Shown here piece after piece: positions 11,901 to 20,891 of a stretch of 64,000 nucleotides of DNA (positions within the stretch are counted from its first letter, which is position 1; the number at the start of each line of letters is the position of its first letter). This DNA is from Gloeophyllum trabeum ATCC 11539 (Eukaryota; Basidiomycota; Agaricomycetes; Gloeophyllales; Gloeophyllaceae): the NCBI RefSeq assembly GCF_000344685.1, contig NW_006920422.1, positions 1,137,241-1,201,240 of the forward strand, in the 5' to 3' direction. Below the pieces are notes generated by a model that was given only the letters and a program-made list of their open reading frames with translations, was not told the origin of the DNA and ran no database searches. The position numbers were made by a program, and so were the translations under genes.

Positions 11901-13584
11901 AAATCGAAAACGGATGGGAAATCTGATGAACGCACCGACAACTCCGCAGACGTTATCTTCGTAGCGAGACGTTATCGCCTCGACGACCTTCTCAGAGTAT
12001 ATGTGCTCTGGGGGATAGTGCAAATTTGGGCCCCATGGGGTAGTCATGGTGTTCACACAGCTCGCGATGTACAGGACTAGGGCGGCATACCAAAGACCTA
12101 AACCCGAATAGTCAGACAACGAGAAGCTCCCCGCGGGAGGGGGATACGACGGCAGGATCGCTGTTGTCCCGAGAAACGCCGTCGCTAGAGTCGTCAAGAC
12201 CGCAAGATGCAGGATCAATGTCGAATGCGAGGACATGGAGTCCTTGTTGACGGAGAAGGCTGCGAGAATAGAGCAATAGAGCGCAAAGAGAACGTGTAGG
12301 GTGGAAATAAGCACGTCCTGGGATGTTCCTGCTGTTACCGCGTAGCCTAGCCCTACTGCCTCTATCGCAAGGATGATCGCCAGGTTCACAGAAAGCAGTA
12401 GCTTCCTTAACCGCATCTAAGGACATGTTAAGCGCCATTAATCTCCTGCGGCTCACGCAGCGTACCCTGTGCCAGAATTCCTGCTCATTAACCGGGTAGC
12501 CGTCTATTGCATCCTCTGGCTTCGTCACATTGAAGGNNNNNNNNNNNNNNNNNNNNNNNNNNNNNNNNNNNNNNNNNNNNNNNNNNNNNNNNNNNNNNNN
12601 NNNNNNNNNNNNNNNNNNNNNNNNNNNNNNNNNNNNNNNNNNNNNNNNNNNNNNNNNNNNNNNNNNNNNNNNNNNNNNNNNNNNNNNNNNNNNNNNNNNN
12701 NNNNNNNNNNNNNNNNNNNNNNNNNNNNNNNNNNNNNNNNNNNNNNNNNNNNNNNNNNNNNNNNNNNNNNNNNNNNNNNNNNNNNNNNNNNNNNNNNNNN
12801 NNNNNNNNNNNNNNNNNNNNNNNNNNNNNNNNNNNNNNNNNNNNNNNNNNNNNNNNNNNNNNNNNNNNNNNNNNNNNNNNNNNNNNNNNNNNNNNNNNNN
12901 NNNNNNNNNNNNNNNNNNNNNNNNNNNNNNNNNNNNNNNNNNNNNNNNNNNNNNNNNNNNNNNNNNNNNNNNNNNNNNNNNNNNNNNNNNNNNNNNNNNN
13001 NNNNNNNNNNNNNNNNNNNNNNNNNNNNNNNNNNNNNNNNNNNNNNNNNNNNNNNNNNNNNNNNNNNNNNNNNNNNNNNNNNNNNNNNNNNNNNNNNNNN
13101 NNNNNNNNNNNNNNNNNNNNNNNNNNNNNNNNNNNNNNNNNNNNNNNNNNNNNNNNNNNNNNNNNNNNNNNNNNNNNNNNNNNNNNNNNNNNNNNNNNNN
13201 NNNNNNNNNNNNNNNNNNNNNNNNNNNNNNNNNNNNNNNNNNNNNNNNNNNNNNNNNNNNNNNNNNNNNNNNNNNNNNNNNNNNNNNNNNNNNNNNNNNN
13301 NNNNNNNNNNNNNNNNNNNNNNNNNNNNNNNNNNNNNNNNNNNTGCGGCTCACGCAGCGTACCCTGTGCCAGAATTCCTGCTCATTAACCGGGTAGCCGT
13401 CTATTGCATCCTCTGGCTTCGTCACATTGAAGGGATCCGGTGTTCCATCCTCTTGCTCGTCAGAATATACGGGCAGCTTGATTTGCCCTTCCTTGTTCCC
13501 GACACCGTAGAAAGCGAGGAAACCGACGCTTCCAACCGCCGCGATTGCAAGCGCAACAGCGACCTGGAGTTGGAACCGCAGCAT
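5911..13584 (-). CDS. ABCC (MRP-type) full ABC transporter, many introns
   Basis: This is a large multidrug-resistance-associated-protein type exporter, predicted to sit in the vacuolar or plasma membrane and to move conjugated organic anions or drugs using ATP; the substrate is unknown. Order: an extra N-terminal hydrophobic domain (exon 1 from ATG 13582-13584, then 12416-11898), TMD1 (about 11.85-10.2 kb), NBD1 (about 10.0-9.2 kb), TMD2 (about 8.9-7.3 kb), NBD2 (7.2-5.9 kb). NBD1 shows Walker [10 protein letters not shown]-loop VPQSAW, signature LSGGQ, Walker B LLLDD and VSHH. NBD2 shows [15 protein letters not shown], a non-canonical FSTGE signature, LLMDE and AHR. NBD1 has Asp where NBD2 has the catalytic Glu, as usual in ABCC. 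Exon 1 is split by the false gap at 12537-13343; once the overlap is collapsed, a 49-nt GT-AG intron joins it to exon 2. The exons I checked are intact. The exact start (13584 or an in-frame ATG 54 bases upstream) is uncertain. Confidence 0.9.
12447..12536 (+). repeat. contig-end overlap, left copy (90 bp)
   Basis: Identical to 13344-13433. On the minus strand it encodes the end of transporter exon 1 (the segment ending in EFWHR) and the start of intron 1. It is best read as an assembly duplicate, not a biological repeat. Confidence 0.85.
12537..13343. other. assembly gap of 807 N, probably false
   Basis: The N-run lies inside exon 1 of the ABC transporter. The 90 bases before it (12447-12536) are identical to the 90 bases after it (13344-13433). 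The left copy ends exactly at the gap and the right copy starts exactly at it, which is what two overlapping but unmerged contig ends look like. Collapsing the overlap restores an open exon and a normal 49-nt intron, so little or no sequence is probably missing. Confidence 0.85.
13344..13433 (+). repeat. contig-end overlap, right copy (90 bp)
   Basis: Identical to 12447-12536 and directly abutting the N-run. This copy is contiguous with the upstream part of exon 1 and the start codon at 13582-13584. Confidence 0.85.
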
Positions 13585-13948
13585 CCTGCAGCACCCAAAA
13601 GGCCGGTTTCCTGCAAGAAATGTACGCGGACAGTACACCCGAAGGATTTGTCTATTAGACCCTGCTGTCGGTGCCGCACCAAAGGATCGAAGTCATGTCC
13701 TGTCACATCAATCCAATTTCAAATGGAGATAAGTCCACATCATGTGACGGTGAGACCGCATATACTTACCAAGTGCGGGGTTCCATTTCTGATTGCAGGA
13801 GCTGGACACACCGGGAGTCTGGGAGTGAGTCTGTCAATCAACAGTGACGTGACGGGCGCGTACCAGCGCGTCGCGTCGCGTAACGACACCGCAAATTACC
13901 TCTCACTGCACGCGTCGCATACCTCCTCCCGATTCCCAGTCCCAAGTA
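13585..13948. promoter_or_regulatory. divergent promoter region, ABC transporter / PRI1
   Basis: About 360 bases separate the start codons of two divergently read genes, the transporter (minus) and the primase subunit (plus). Both promoters must lie here. I see no strong TATA box. Several GACG/CGTC and ACGCG strings occur near 13848-13915, where MCB-like ACGCGT elements might be expected for an S-phase gene, and GCACGCGTCG near 13908 does contain ACGCGT. Whether it acts as an MBF site is inference. Confidence 0.4.
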
Positions 13949-15412
13949 TGACTATCCCAGAGGAACATGAACCCGCTTCCCCGGAGGTTATGCTTGCGTT
14001 TTACAGACGACTGTACCCTTTCAAGTCGATAATGAACTGGCTCAACCATGAACATGTGCCGACGAAACTCTACACGCACCGCGAGTTCGCGTTCACGTTG
14101 CAGGGAGACGTGTACTTGCGCTACAACTCCTTTAATACTGTGGACGACTTTAAGAAGCAGGTGTGCGCGCTGAACCCGACCAGGTTCGAGATCGGACCAG
14201 TGTACACTGCCAGAGTGAGTCTACCTACGTGTATACCTTTCAAAATGTGTGCCAACAGTCTTCCTATCCCAGCCACGAGACAAGAAAACGATCAGACCCG
14301 GCGGCTTTATTCCCATGCAACGCGAGCTCGTCTTCGATATCGATATGACCGACTACGACTCGATCCGTACCTGCTGCTCCGACGCCGGGATATGCAAGCG
14401 GTGCTGGGCATTCATTGCCGTTGCAGTGAAAGTGCTGGACAGCGCCCTCCGCGACCAGTTTGGATACAAACATCTGCTATGGGTGTACTCTGGGCGGCGT
14501 GGGATTCACTTGTGGATATCAGACAAGGAGGCGATGGAGCTGACGGACGATCAACGGAGGGCGGTGGTCAATTGGATAGCTGTGATCACGGGAAGTAAGG
14601 ACCAACATAAAAAGGTGAATGCTAGGCCAAAGTCTCGGCCTCTGCCGCCGTCATTGCAGTAAGCAATCATTCTGCCTCCGGCCAAACCCCCAACTAAAAG
14701 TAAACAGAATGGCCCTTGAACCTCTAGCAGAATGCTTCACCGAACTTATTTTAGACGATCAGGACTGTTTTCGCAGCGAGGAAGGATGTGAGGCGTTTTT
14801 GCGCCTCATTCCCGATGAGACTATAGTCCACGAATTACGAAAACTGTGGGAACTCAATCCCGGAAGATCATCGTCGCAGAAGTGGGATGATTTGAAGAAT
14901 ATGATCAGGGTGTTAGACAAGGGGAGCTCTCGGCGCGTGCGTATCCTTCTTGCCCGTCCCCATTCAGGCATTGATAAATCACACCAGCTTGCTATGAAAG
15001 CAGCGATGGAAGACATCATCCTTCAATACACCTACCCGCGCCTCGACGCCGAAGTCTCCAAACACCGCAACCACCTGCTCAAGGCGCCCTTCTGCGTGCA
15101 CCCCAAGACCGGCAGGATCTGCGTGCCCATCGACCCCGCGCGCATCGACGACTTCGACCCGGAGCAGGTGCCGACGGTCAGGCAGCTGCTGCGCGAACTG
15201 GACGAGACGATGGCGCAGGATAGCGCTGAGGGGGAGGAGCGCCATGCTGGTTGGTCTGAGTTCGGCGTGGAGGATTTACTTGGGTTCGCTGATGACCGCT
15301 CGTCCATGTAGATTCGGAGCGGACGTCGTTGAAACCTTATATCCAGATGCTGGACAAGCATGCTATGGCGCTCATGGATGAGGTCCGGAGAAGTAAGAGA
15401 GGTGCAGGTTAG
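13949..15412 (+). CDS. PRI1: DNA primase small (catalytic) subunit
   Basis: This is the catalytic subunit of the polymerase alpha-primase complex, which makes RNA primers for nuclear DNA replication. The first exon starts at ATG 13949 (MTIPEEHEP) and ends near residue 89. After an intron the protein continues with the family hallmark LVFDIDMTDYD, whose Asp residues at about 111 and 113 are the catalytic metal ligands. A Cys-rich zinc segment CCSDAGICKRCW follows, then WVYSGRRGIHLW. A second intron follows HKKV near 14615. The C-terminal part contains FCVHPKTGRICVPIDP. The last intron (about 15252-15313, GTTGGT donor) gives a family-like tail SLKPYIQMLDKH ending at TAG 15410-15412. Without that splice the frame would stop early at 15311. 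Splice sites for introns 2 and 3 are my best reading. A relic of the 3' end lies downstream. Confidence 0.92.
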
Positions 15413-15840
15413 TTGGGTCTCATTGATACATTAAATGGCAGCGCCCTGATCATAGGTCGGACACTTATTTAGATATGTCATGGTGATGGGCTTATTCCGA
15501 CGACTTCCTCGCTTTGCTGTTTTCGTATGTGCTTTCTTGGTTGTATACTTATTCTGTGTAATATCACTTCACCTATTATCATCGTATAACCTTCGCGAGG
15601 TTCATTTCTAGCACAGGGGTTGCCTCGCGCTGAATGGTCCATACTGCAGACCTCTAGCTCTGAAACGATACCGCTTTCTTGACCGAGACCACTGAGCGGG
15701 AACCGGCTCACACACTTACAACCTGGACTCTGTGGCGGCGCCTGTTCGCGACGTCATATGTTGTAATGGTCCTCTTCAAGGTTATCCCAGTCAATGATTG
15801 CTTACCGCCCACACAAATCTGGTGTGGGCGTTACTATAAC

Positions 15841-15954
15841 GTTATAACCGGGGTGCTTGACAGACATGCTATAGCGTTCATGGGTCCTGAGAAGGCGCAG
15901 GTCAGTTGGTTCCTTTCATAGATCAATCTTGCAAGAGCCCTGATCTTTGGTCGG
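15841..15954 (+). pseudogene. decayed duplicate of the PRI1 3' end
   Basis: Bases 15841-15954 align with 15328-15460, which hold the last codons and 3' UTR of PRI1. Shared strings include GACA(A/G)CATGCTAT, GCGCAGGT(T/C)AGTTGG against GTGCAGGTTAGTTGG, and a final CCCTGATC followed by GGTCGG. There are many substitutions and a deletion of several bases, so the copy is old and non-coding. It suggests a tandem duplication of the locus that has mostly decayed. Confidence 0.6.
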
Positions 15955-17116
15955 CTGCGGATTGAGCTCCCAAGTCTCGAATACTACCTCCAAAGGTTTC
16001 TTGCTGTGTCAGCGCATGTTTGAGTGCGTATGCTTGGTGTAATGTGTCACTAACGAAATTACCACGGCTCATCCAAGCTTGCGACGTAAGACCACCTGAT
16101 CTAGCTCGAGTCTTTGCCAGGTCTCAGCAATGATCTTCCGAGCTTCTAGCATGGTACTCTCTTACGTCCACCGGGAGGGATTGTGCTGAATACTGAACCA
16201 CAAAACCCAGTGTCAGATTGAACTTTTCCCGTTCATACACAATGTCATACTAGTACGTCACTGCATATTATAATGCATTTGCCATCTTTCACTGCAGCTA
16301 ACACTATTAGTGCCAGTTTGGCGGACCGCACCCGCTGATAGGTAATGGGCAGGGAAGTTCGCGGGATGACATTCCAAGTATTCATATAGCTTCCTTCAGA
16401 GCATGTCTTGGATCCAATTAGCCTCTGGCTGAACTTGTCTGATCGGTCTCCCGTACGACGCCAACTCAGGTATGCATACAGTGCTAGCGCGTCGACCCAG
16501 CTTCCGGGGCACGAGTAAGTGATTCGTCTGCGCCGTGCAAGGCCATCCCTGGGGCCTACCGGGAACAATATGTGGGTCGCACAATACCAGAATCTTACGA
16601 AGGACACGACAACTGGCCGAGGAGGTCCAAGCAGACACACAGGTCTGGCAGGGGACAATTCGACACGGCGTCCATCTGCTTGGTGAGTCCAATGACCATC
16701 GGTCTCAGCTATGCGTTCCGGGACTCTTCCGCGGCAGTGCACCGGACAATGTCCACCGTCGGCCTGCGGATTCGGGCATGGGCGCCTCCTGTACAGCAGG
16801 TGCTAATTATGTGCTATCTTGAGCAGCGTTTCACCGGGAGTGCCCCTCCCGAGGCGTTGACTCACTTGCATCGCCGCGAAACCGAATATACGGACCTACA
16901 ACTCCCGTATGTTTCCTTGAGGGTCCGTCCCCGCGCACCCGTCATCATATAACGAGGATCCCGAAAGGGCATTTCCTCAAGTCAAGTGCTTCATATGACT
17001 TGGTCAGTCCAGAATGCTCTGCTCTGTGGCTCTTGGATAGTCAACTGTAAGGACGCTATTGCGCCGACGCGGTTCCGGAAGACAGAGTGCTGTACTGCAA
17101 CAGCTACTGTCGCGGG
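15955..17116. other. intergenic stretch with broken reading frames
   Basis: No intact gene is supported in this stretch of about 1.2 kb. On the minus strand, protein-like fragments in shifting frames occur at 16742-16245, then at about 16240-16125 (containing FNLTLGFVVQYSAQSLPVDV) and about 16125-15930 (containing TSQAWMSRGNFVSDTLHQAY). They are separated by a frameshift and a stop, which could mean a decayed gene or chance. I do not recognise the family. The last 200 bases carry the promoter of the DUF6699 gene. Confidence 0.4.
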
Positions 17117-17125
17117 TATAAAATA
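17117..17125 (+). promoter_or_regulatory. TATA box of the DUF6699 gene
   Basis: TATAAAATA lies 59 bases upstream of the ATG at 17176, a normal position for a fungal core promoter with a short 5' UTR. Confidence 0.7.
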
Positions 17126-17175
17126 CAGGGAACCCGCCATCTCACACCCGCAATTACAGTCACCGCTTTACCACA

Positions 17176-17694
17176 ATGCCTTTCGTAACTCTCCACTCCC
17201 TCCTTCGCTACTCACATTTCCGCCGCAGCGGGTGCCGCATCCTCTGGGACGTGCGGTCCGACCCGCACCACGGCAGCGTGCGGCACTACCGCTCGTACCA
17301 GCCCCTCTCCTACGCCCGCCTCGCAGAGTTCGCCACGCGCCCGCCCGTGTACTCCATGACCATCAAATGCAACGTCTTCCCCTTCCCCGCGAGCTGGCGC
17401 ATCTACGTCGCGAACCCGCGCGGCGTGTGCGTCCTCGACGTCCTGCTCGCGATCGCGCATGCCCTGCGCACGCCCGTCACCCGGGCCGAGTGGCAGCGGC
17501 TGTCGCGCAAGCAGCGCGAGGGCGTCGGCGCGGCGTTCAACCAGCGCTGGAGCCATTCGCCGGACGCGTACTATGAGCGCTCGCGCGGGGTGAGGCGGAT
17601 AGATTGTTTGCAGCGCCATACCCGCTTTGCAGGGCTGTCCCGGTCTTGGGATGCGCCCTATATGTGGACCATGACCCTCGCTCGCCAGCGCTGA
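17176..17694 (+). CDS. DUF6699 domain protein, intronless
   Basis: This is a 172-residue single-exon protein of the fungal DUF6699 family, whose function is unknown. Visible family features in order are ILWDVR near residue 22, the ATRPPVYSMTI segment near 53, WRIYVANPRGVCVLDVLLAI near 74-93, an AFNQRW segment near 123, and the GVRRIDCL...FAGLS...W end near 142-160. A good TATA box lies just upstream. The coding sequence is GC-rich compared with its flanks, and the antisense strand is therefore open over most of its length, which is a shadow. It has no introns, unlike most neighbours. Family members are numerous in Agaricomycetes, and nothing here suggests a partner. Confidence 0.85.
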   Translation: MPFVTLHSLLRYSHFRRSGCRILWDVRSDPHHGSVRHYRSYQPLSYARLAEFATRPPVYSMTIKCNVFPFPASWRIYVANPRGVCVLDVLLAIAHALRTPVTRAEWQRLSRKQREGVGAAFNQRWSHSPDAYYERSRGVRRIDCLQRHTRFAGLSRSWDAPYMWTMTLARQR

Positions 17695-18315
17695 GCTTGT
17701 GCTTTTCCGGCCAGTGAGCTATGCAAGGTTTGCACGGTTATTATACCAACCTGGGTATCATACGCGCCAGTCCGATTGAGGGGCGCTGTGATCCTAGCAA
17801 GAATATACCCAAGTTGCGTTCGCCCTACCTTCCTGTTCTCGCGGGACAAGATACCAGAGGTCCGTGGTCTTCTCATTTGAGGCTACTTGACGCTCAAATC
17901 TGCTGTAGATCATGGACCGGGATGATAATGTGTGTCATGGACGGACCTAAAGACCTACATCGTATAGGACATCGTACAGTATTTTGCCACAATCTGTTTC
18001 ATGCTAGACTCTTAGTAACATTAGTTCTATACTACACTGCGAAGTCTAACTGTACATACCTGGAAGATGGTTGGATTGATTGTGCACCCTGTAGCAAACT
18101 GGGCTGCGAGTCGTGGATATCATCTAACCTGTCATCATTTTATCAGGCTACATGCCGGCGCTCTAAAGTGTCTCCTCGTAACCCGCTGTCCTCTGGATTC
18201 TTTAGAGCATCATATATACTTACACCATAAACAACTATTGTACATACCCGAAAGATCGTGAAACTAGTAATACATGTTACCCCATACTGAAGCGTCTCGT
18301 CGCAAGTCGTGGACA
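17695..18315. other. intergenic stretch with a diverged short repeat
   Basis: No gene is supported. Two loosely similar segments, near 18050-18125 and 18240-18317, each begin with TGTACATACC and end near AGTCGTGGA(T/C)ATCA. They look like an old partial tandem duplication. Small open frames on both strands carry no recognisable motif. Confidence 0.4.
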
Positions 18316-19014
18316 TCAGCCCGGGTTCGAATCCGCGCCGACCTTGGTGTGCAGTAGTCCGATAGAATACTCAAGAGTATGGTTTGTTGCTTTATCATTC
18401 CGATGTGGAGAAGGCATGACGATTGCGAATGCAACCTGTACAGGAGTGCCTAGCTGGAGATCCGCAGGGCTCGGGGATGTTTCCCGATCTGTGGCCACTT
18501 GCCTCCTGTCGGGGAGATGGAAATTCATAAAATTGCGGGGAGCATCAGCGAGATGTCGGTGGTTCGGCTCAGACGAGTTGACCGCACAAGCTGCGATGGG
18601 CTGAAAGCATGTATGTAAGCATTGCCTGCTCATCAGCAAGGACAAAGCGAGACACCGCACCTTAGTTTCCGACAGCCCATGACCTTTGCCATATGACTCA
18701 GACGGAGCCCCAGCGAGCCACATATCCCAAAGCTCCGGCTTCTCCCCTACGACTTTCTGCTCCTTCATCTGGAATTCCGCTGCCTCCAACCCAAGCAGCT
18801 CCAGCCCAAACGGGCTGAGAACAAGGTTCCTCCCTACATGCGTCCTCCTCCACCCGACGACTGCCATCGCGGCGATCCCGAACATCCCAATTGCGAGGAT
18901 GGCGAGAATGACTGGCGGGGAGGCGGGCCCGCCAAAGAAGTCATTATTGGTACTGGTGCTGCCGCTGCCGGGGCTTGTAATGGTGGGAGAAGGTGAGGTG
19001 GGGCTCTGCGACAT
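18316..19014 (-). CDS. single-span membrane protein of a basidiomycete family
   Basis: I recognise the architecture but not a function. Start ATG 19012-19014 (MSQSPTSPSP; another in-frame ATG lies at 19050) opens a Ser/Thr/Pro-rich external stretch. It is followed by NNDFFGG, one membrane helix (VILAILAIGMFGIAAMAVVG, about residues 34-53) and WRRTHVGRN on the cytoplasmic side. The downstream ELWDMWLAG motif is common in this family. An intron of about 60 nt (starting GTGCGGTGT near 18660) leads to a second exon whose PVQVAFAIVMPSP motif also fits the family, and the frame ends at 18316. It probably lies in the plasma membrane or an endomembrane. The last codons overlap a chance B-box-like string on the other strand. 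Confidence 0.65.
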   Translation of the reverse strand: MSQSPTSPSPTITSPGSGSTSTNNDFFGGPASPPVILAILAIGMFGIAAMAVVGWRRTHVGRNLVLSPFGLELLGLEAAEFQMKEQKVVGEKPELWDMWLAGAPSESYGKGHGLSETKVRCLALSLLMSRQCLHTCFQPIAACAVNSSEPNHRHLADAPRNFMNFHLPDRRQVATDRETSPSPADLQLGTPVQVAFAIVMPSPHRNDKATNHTLEYSIGLLHTKVGADSNPG

Positions 19015-19050
19015 GGCATTTAGGACAGGAGCACTGGCATGGCCTTGCAA

Positions 19051-20826
19051 GTGTCCAGTGCCAACTGGGACGCAGCCGCGCTGCCCGCAAAGGCACCGAG
19101 CGTGCTAATGAGGGCTAGCGGCCAATCAGATGTGTGCTTCTAATCACATTGGGTCACGTGCACAATACCATTTATCTGTATCATGTGATCCAGGAAGGCA
19201 TAGAGTGATAGACAACTAGCACCTGCCCCCGGAGGAGCTAGATTTCGACAATCCAACCCCCAGACTTGATAGAGTCCCGGTTGGAGTGTCAATAATCTCA
19301 TGCACACCCTCTCTATATGGAGTGGTGCATTTTGATCGTGAACTATTGCTGTCATCATAGTGACAACAAGCTGACGTGAACAGCCCAAAACCACTCAACT
19401 TGCCGGTTCGAGATAAGTTATACACATCCAATTACTTGTGCAAGGATTCATCCTGCAGCATAGTTACATGGCATGTATGCTAGCTCATCCAATTGCATTT
19501 ATATGTATGGGAGACATCTATCCAAGACACATGGGTGCACAGACAAGATCTTGGGACCATGACAGATTGTGACCTATGATGACAGCAATAATTCACAATA
19601 AAAATGTATCAGTTCTTATAGAGGACAGGCATGATATTTTTGGCACTCCAACTGAGAGTCTCTGTACTCCCTATAAGGTCTGGGGATGAGACTAAGCAAT
19701 ATCCAGGGACATAATGTTCAGTGACAAGTCTGACTGACTGAAGATGCTTTGAAATTGGCTAGATGCTTACAACAGGCACACCCGCTGGGATGTCATGGCT
19801 AAATCATGTCAATGGCCAGTTCAACACAAGGTGTACCACATTCAAATGCAAAGGGAGATACATCACATTCACCAGCCTTTTGGTGGTGCACCTTGCCATG
19901 AAAGGCAAACTTGAGAAACCTGGGGATGTATCGATGCACCCTTAAGGTTACATTTTGGGGCTAGGATCTGTAGACCAGGGCAAAAAGGTTGTATGAAAGG
20001 GAATCCTGCTTCATACAATATTTTTCCCAGCTGTAAAGACTCCTACTCCTGAACTGTGAAGTAACTCAACCCTCAAGTTGACAGTTCTTGCTCAAAACTG
20101 GTCAATTTTAGCTTTCAGCTTGGGCATGAGCAGGTAAACAGTTACTTCAGCTGATTGCAGAACAATAGACACACCAAAGATTCTTGTCCTACAGGGTATC
20201 TCTCAACCAAACAACCATAACAGAACTGTAGATGGTGAAATGTTTGCTCAGAAAGCCAGCAATTGCTGCTTCCAGAGCTATTGGAGACGTTAGCACTCAA
20301 TTGCAATGTGCCGCGACAGACGTGGAGCAGCAGTTACAGTGTGTTCCCCTCGTACTGCATGGGGCGGTTTTGATTGGCAGGTGCCCGAGCAGTAGAATCT
20401 CAGCTGGTCTAATGTTCTGCAATGTCAGTTGGCACACACACACTCATGTACTTACAGTTGAGCCCGCTGCGAACGGACAAGAAACATCTTCAGCTTCCTC
20501 GGGTGAACCTTCCTGGTCACGCTCTCGCATATCGGACGTCACGCGTTGCGCCGCAGGCCGTAGATCCGGAGCAGTCTCAGACTAGGATTTCATACACCCT
20601 CCCCATATACGCCCAATGCCCTGTAAGGAGAAAGGTTACTTGCACTGTGCCCGCAAAGCAGAAGAACTGACGTCCAACCGGAACCAAACTGAAATCCAAT
20701 TTCCCGATTGCCGACGGAAGACGATGCAACCAATCGTAGCCCCGGGAATACCGCCGAATTGGGTATTCGATTCTATACGGAGAGCCTCATGACCCTTCCC
20801 GTGGGCGCAGCAGGCGCTGGCGAGGG
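19051..20826. other. CpG-poor gene desert
   Basis: No gene is supported in this 1.8 kb. From about 19140 to 20230 the sequence is AT-richer and visibly short of CpG, like the repeat-rich first 5 kb and unlike the coding blocks, which suggests old methylated transposon sequence. No transposon protein is recognisable. Around 20430-20560 a minus-strand GTAAGT...CAG intron-like pair joins two short open stretches, but I cannot match the product, so I do not call a gene. Confidence 0.45.
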
Positions 20827-20834
20827 TATATAAG
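20827..20834 (+). promoter_or_regulatory. TATA box of the CYP53 gene
   Basis: TATATAAG lies 65 bases upstream of the ATG at 20892, consistent with a strong inducible fungal promoter. Confidence 0.7.
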
Positions 20835-20891
20835 ACTCACGCGCAACAGTTCTCTGCCGTCTTAATCTTTCATTCAACTGCGTCGCCCAAA

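Noticed and set aside
12469..14598. Very long frames across the N-run on both strands
   Set aside because: Ns hide stop codons; the apparent length is an artefact of the gap.
16245..16742. 165-codon minus-strand frame as a gene
   Set aside because: No recognisable motif, no promoter or splice context, and overlapping open frames on the other strand; kept only as a possible decayed gene.
18318..18336. GGTTCGAATCC, a perfect B-box-like string suggesting a tRNA
   Set aside because: No acceptor stem, D arm or anticodon stem can be built upstream, and the bases lie in the last codons of a minus-strand gene.
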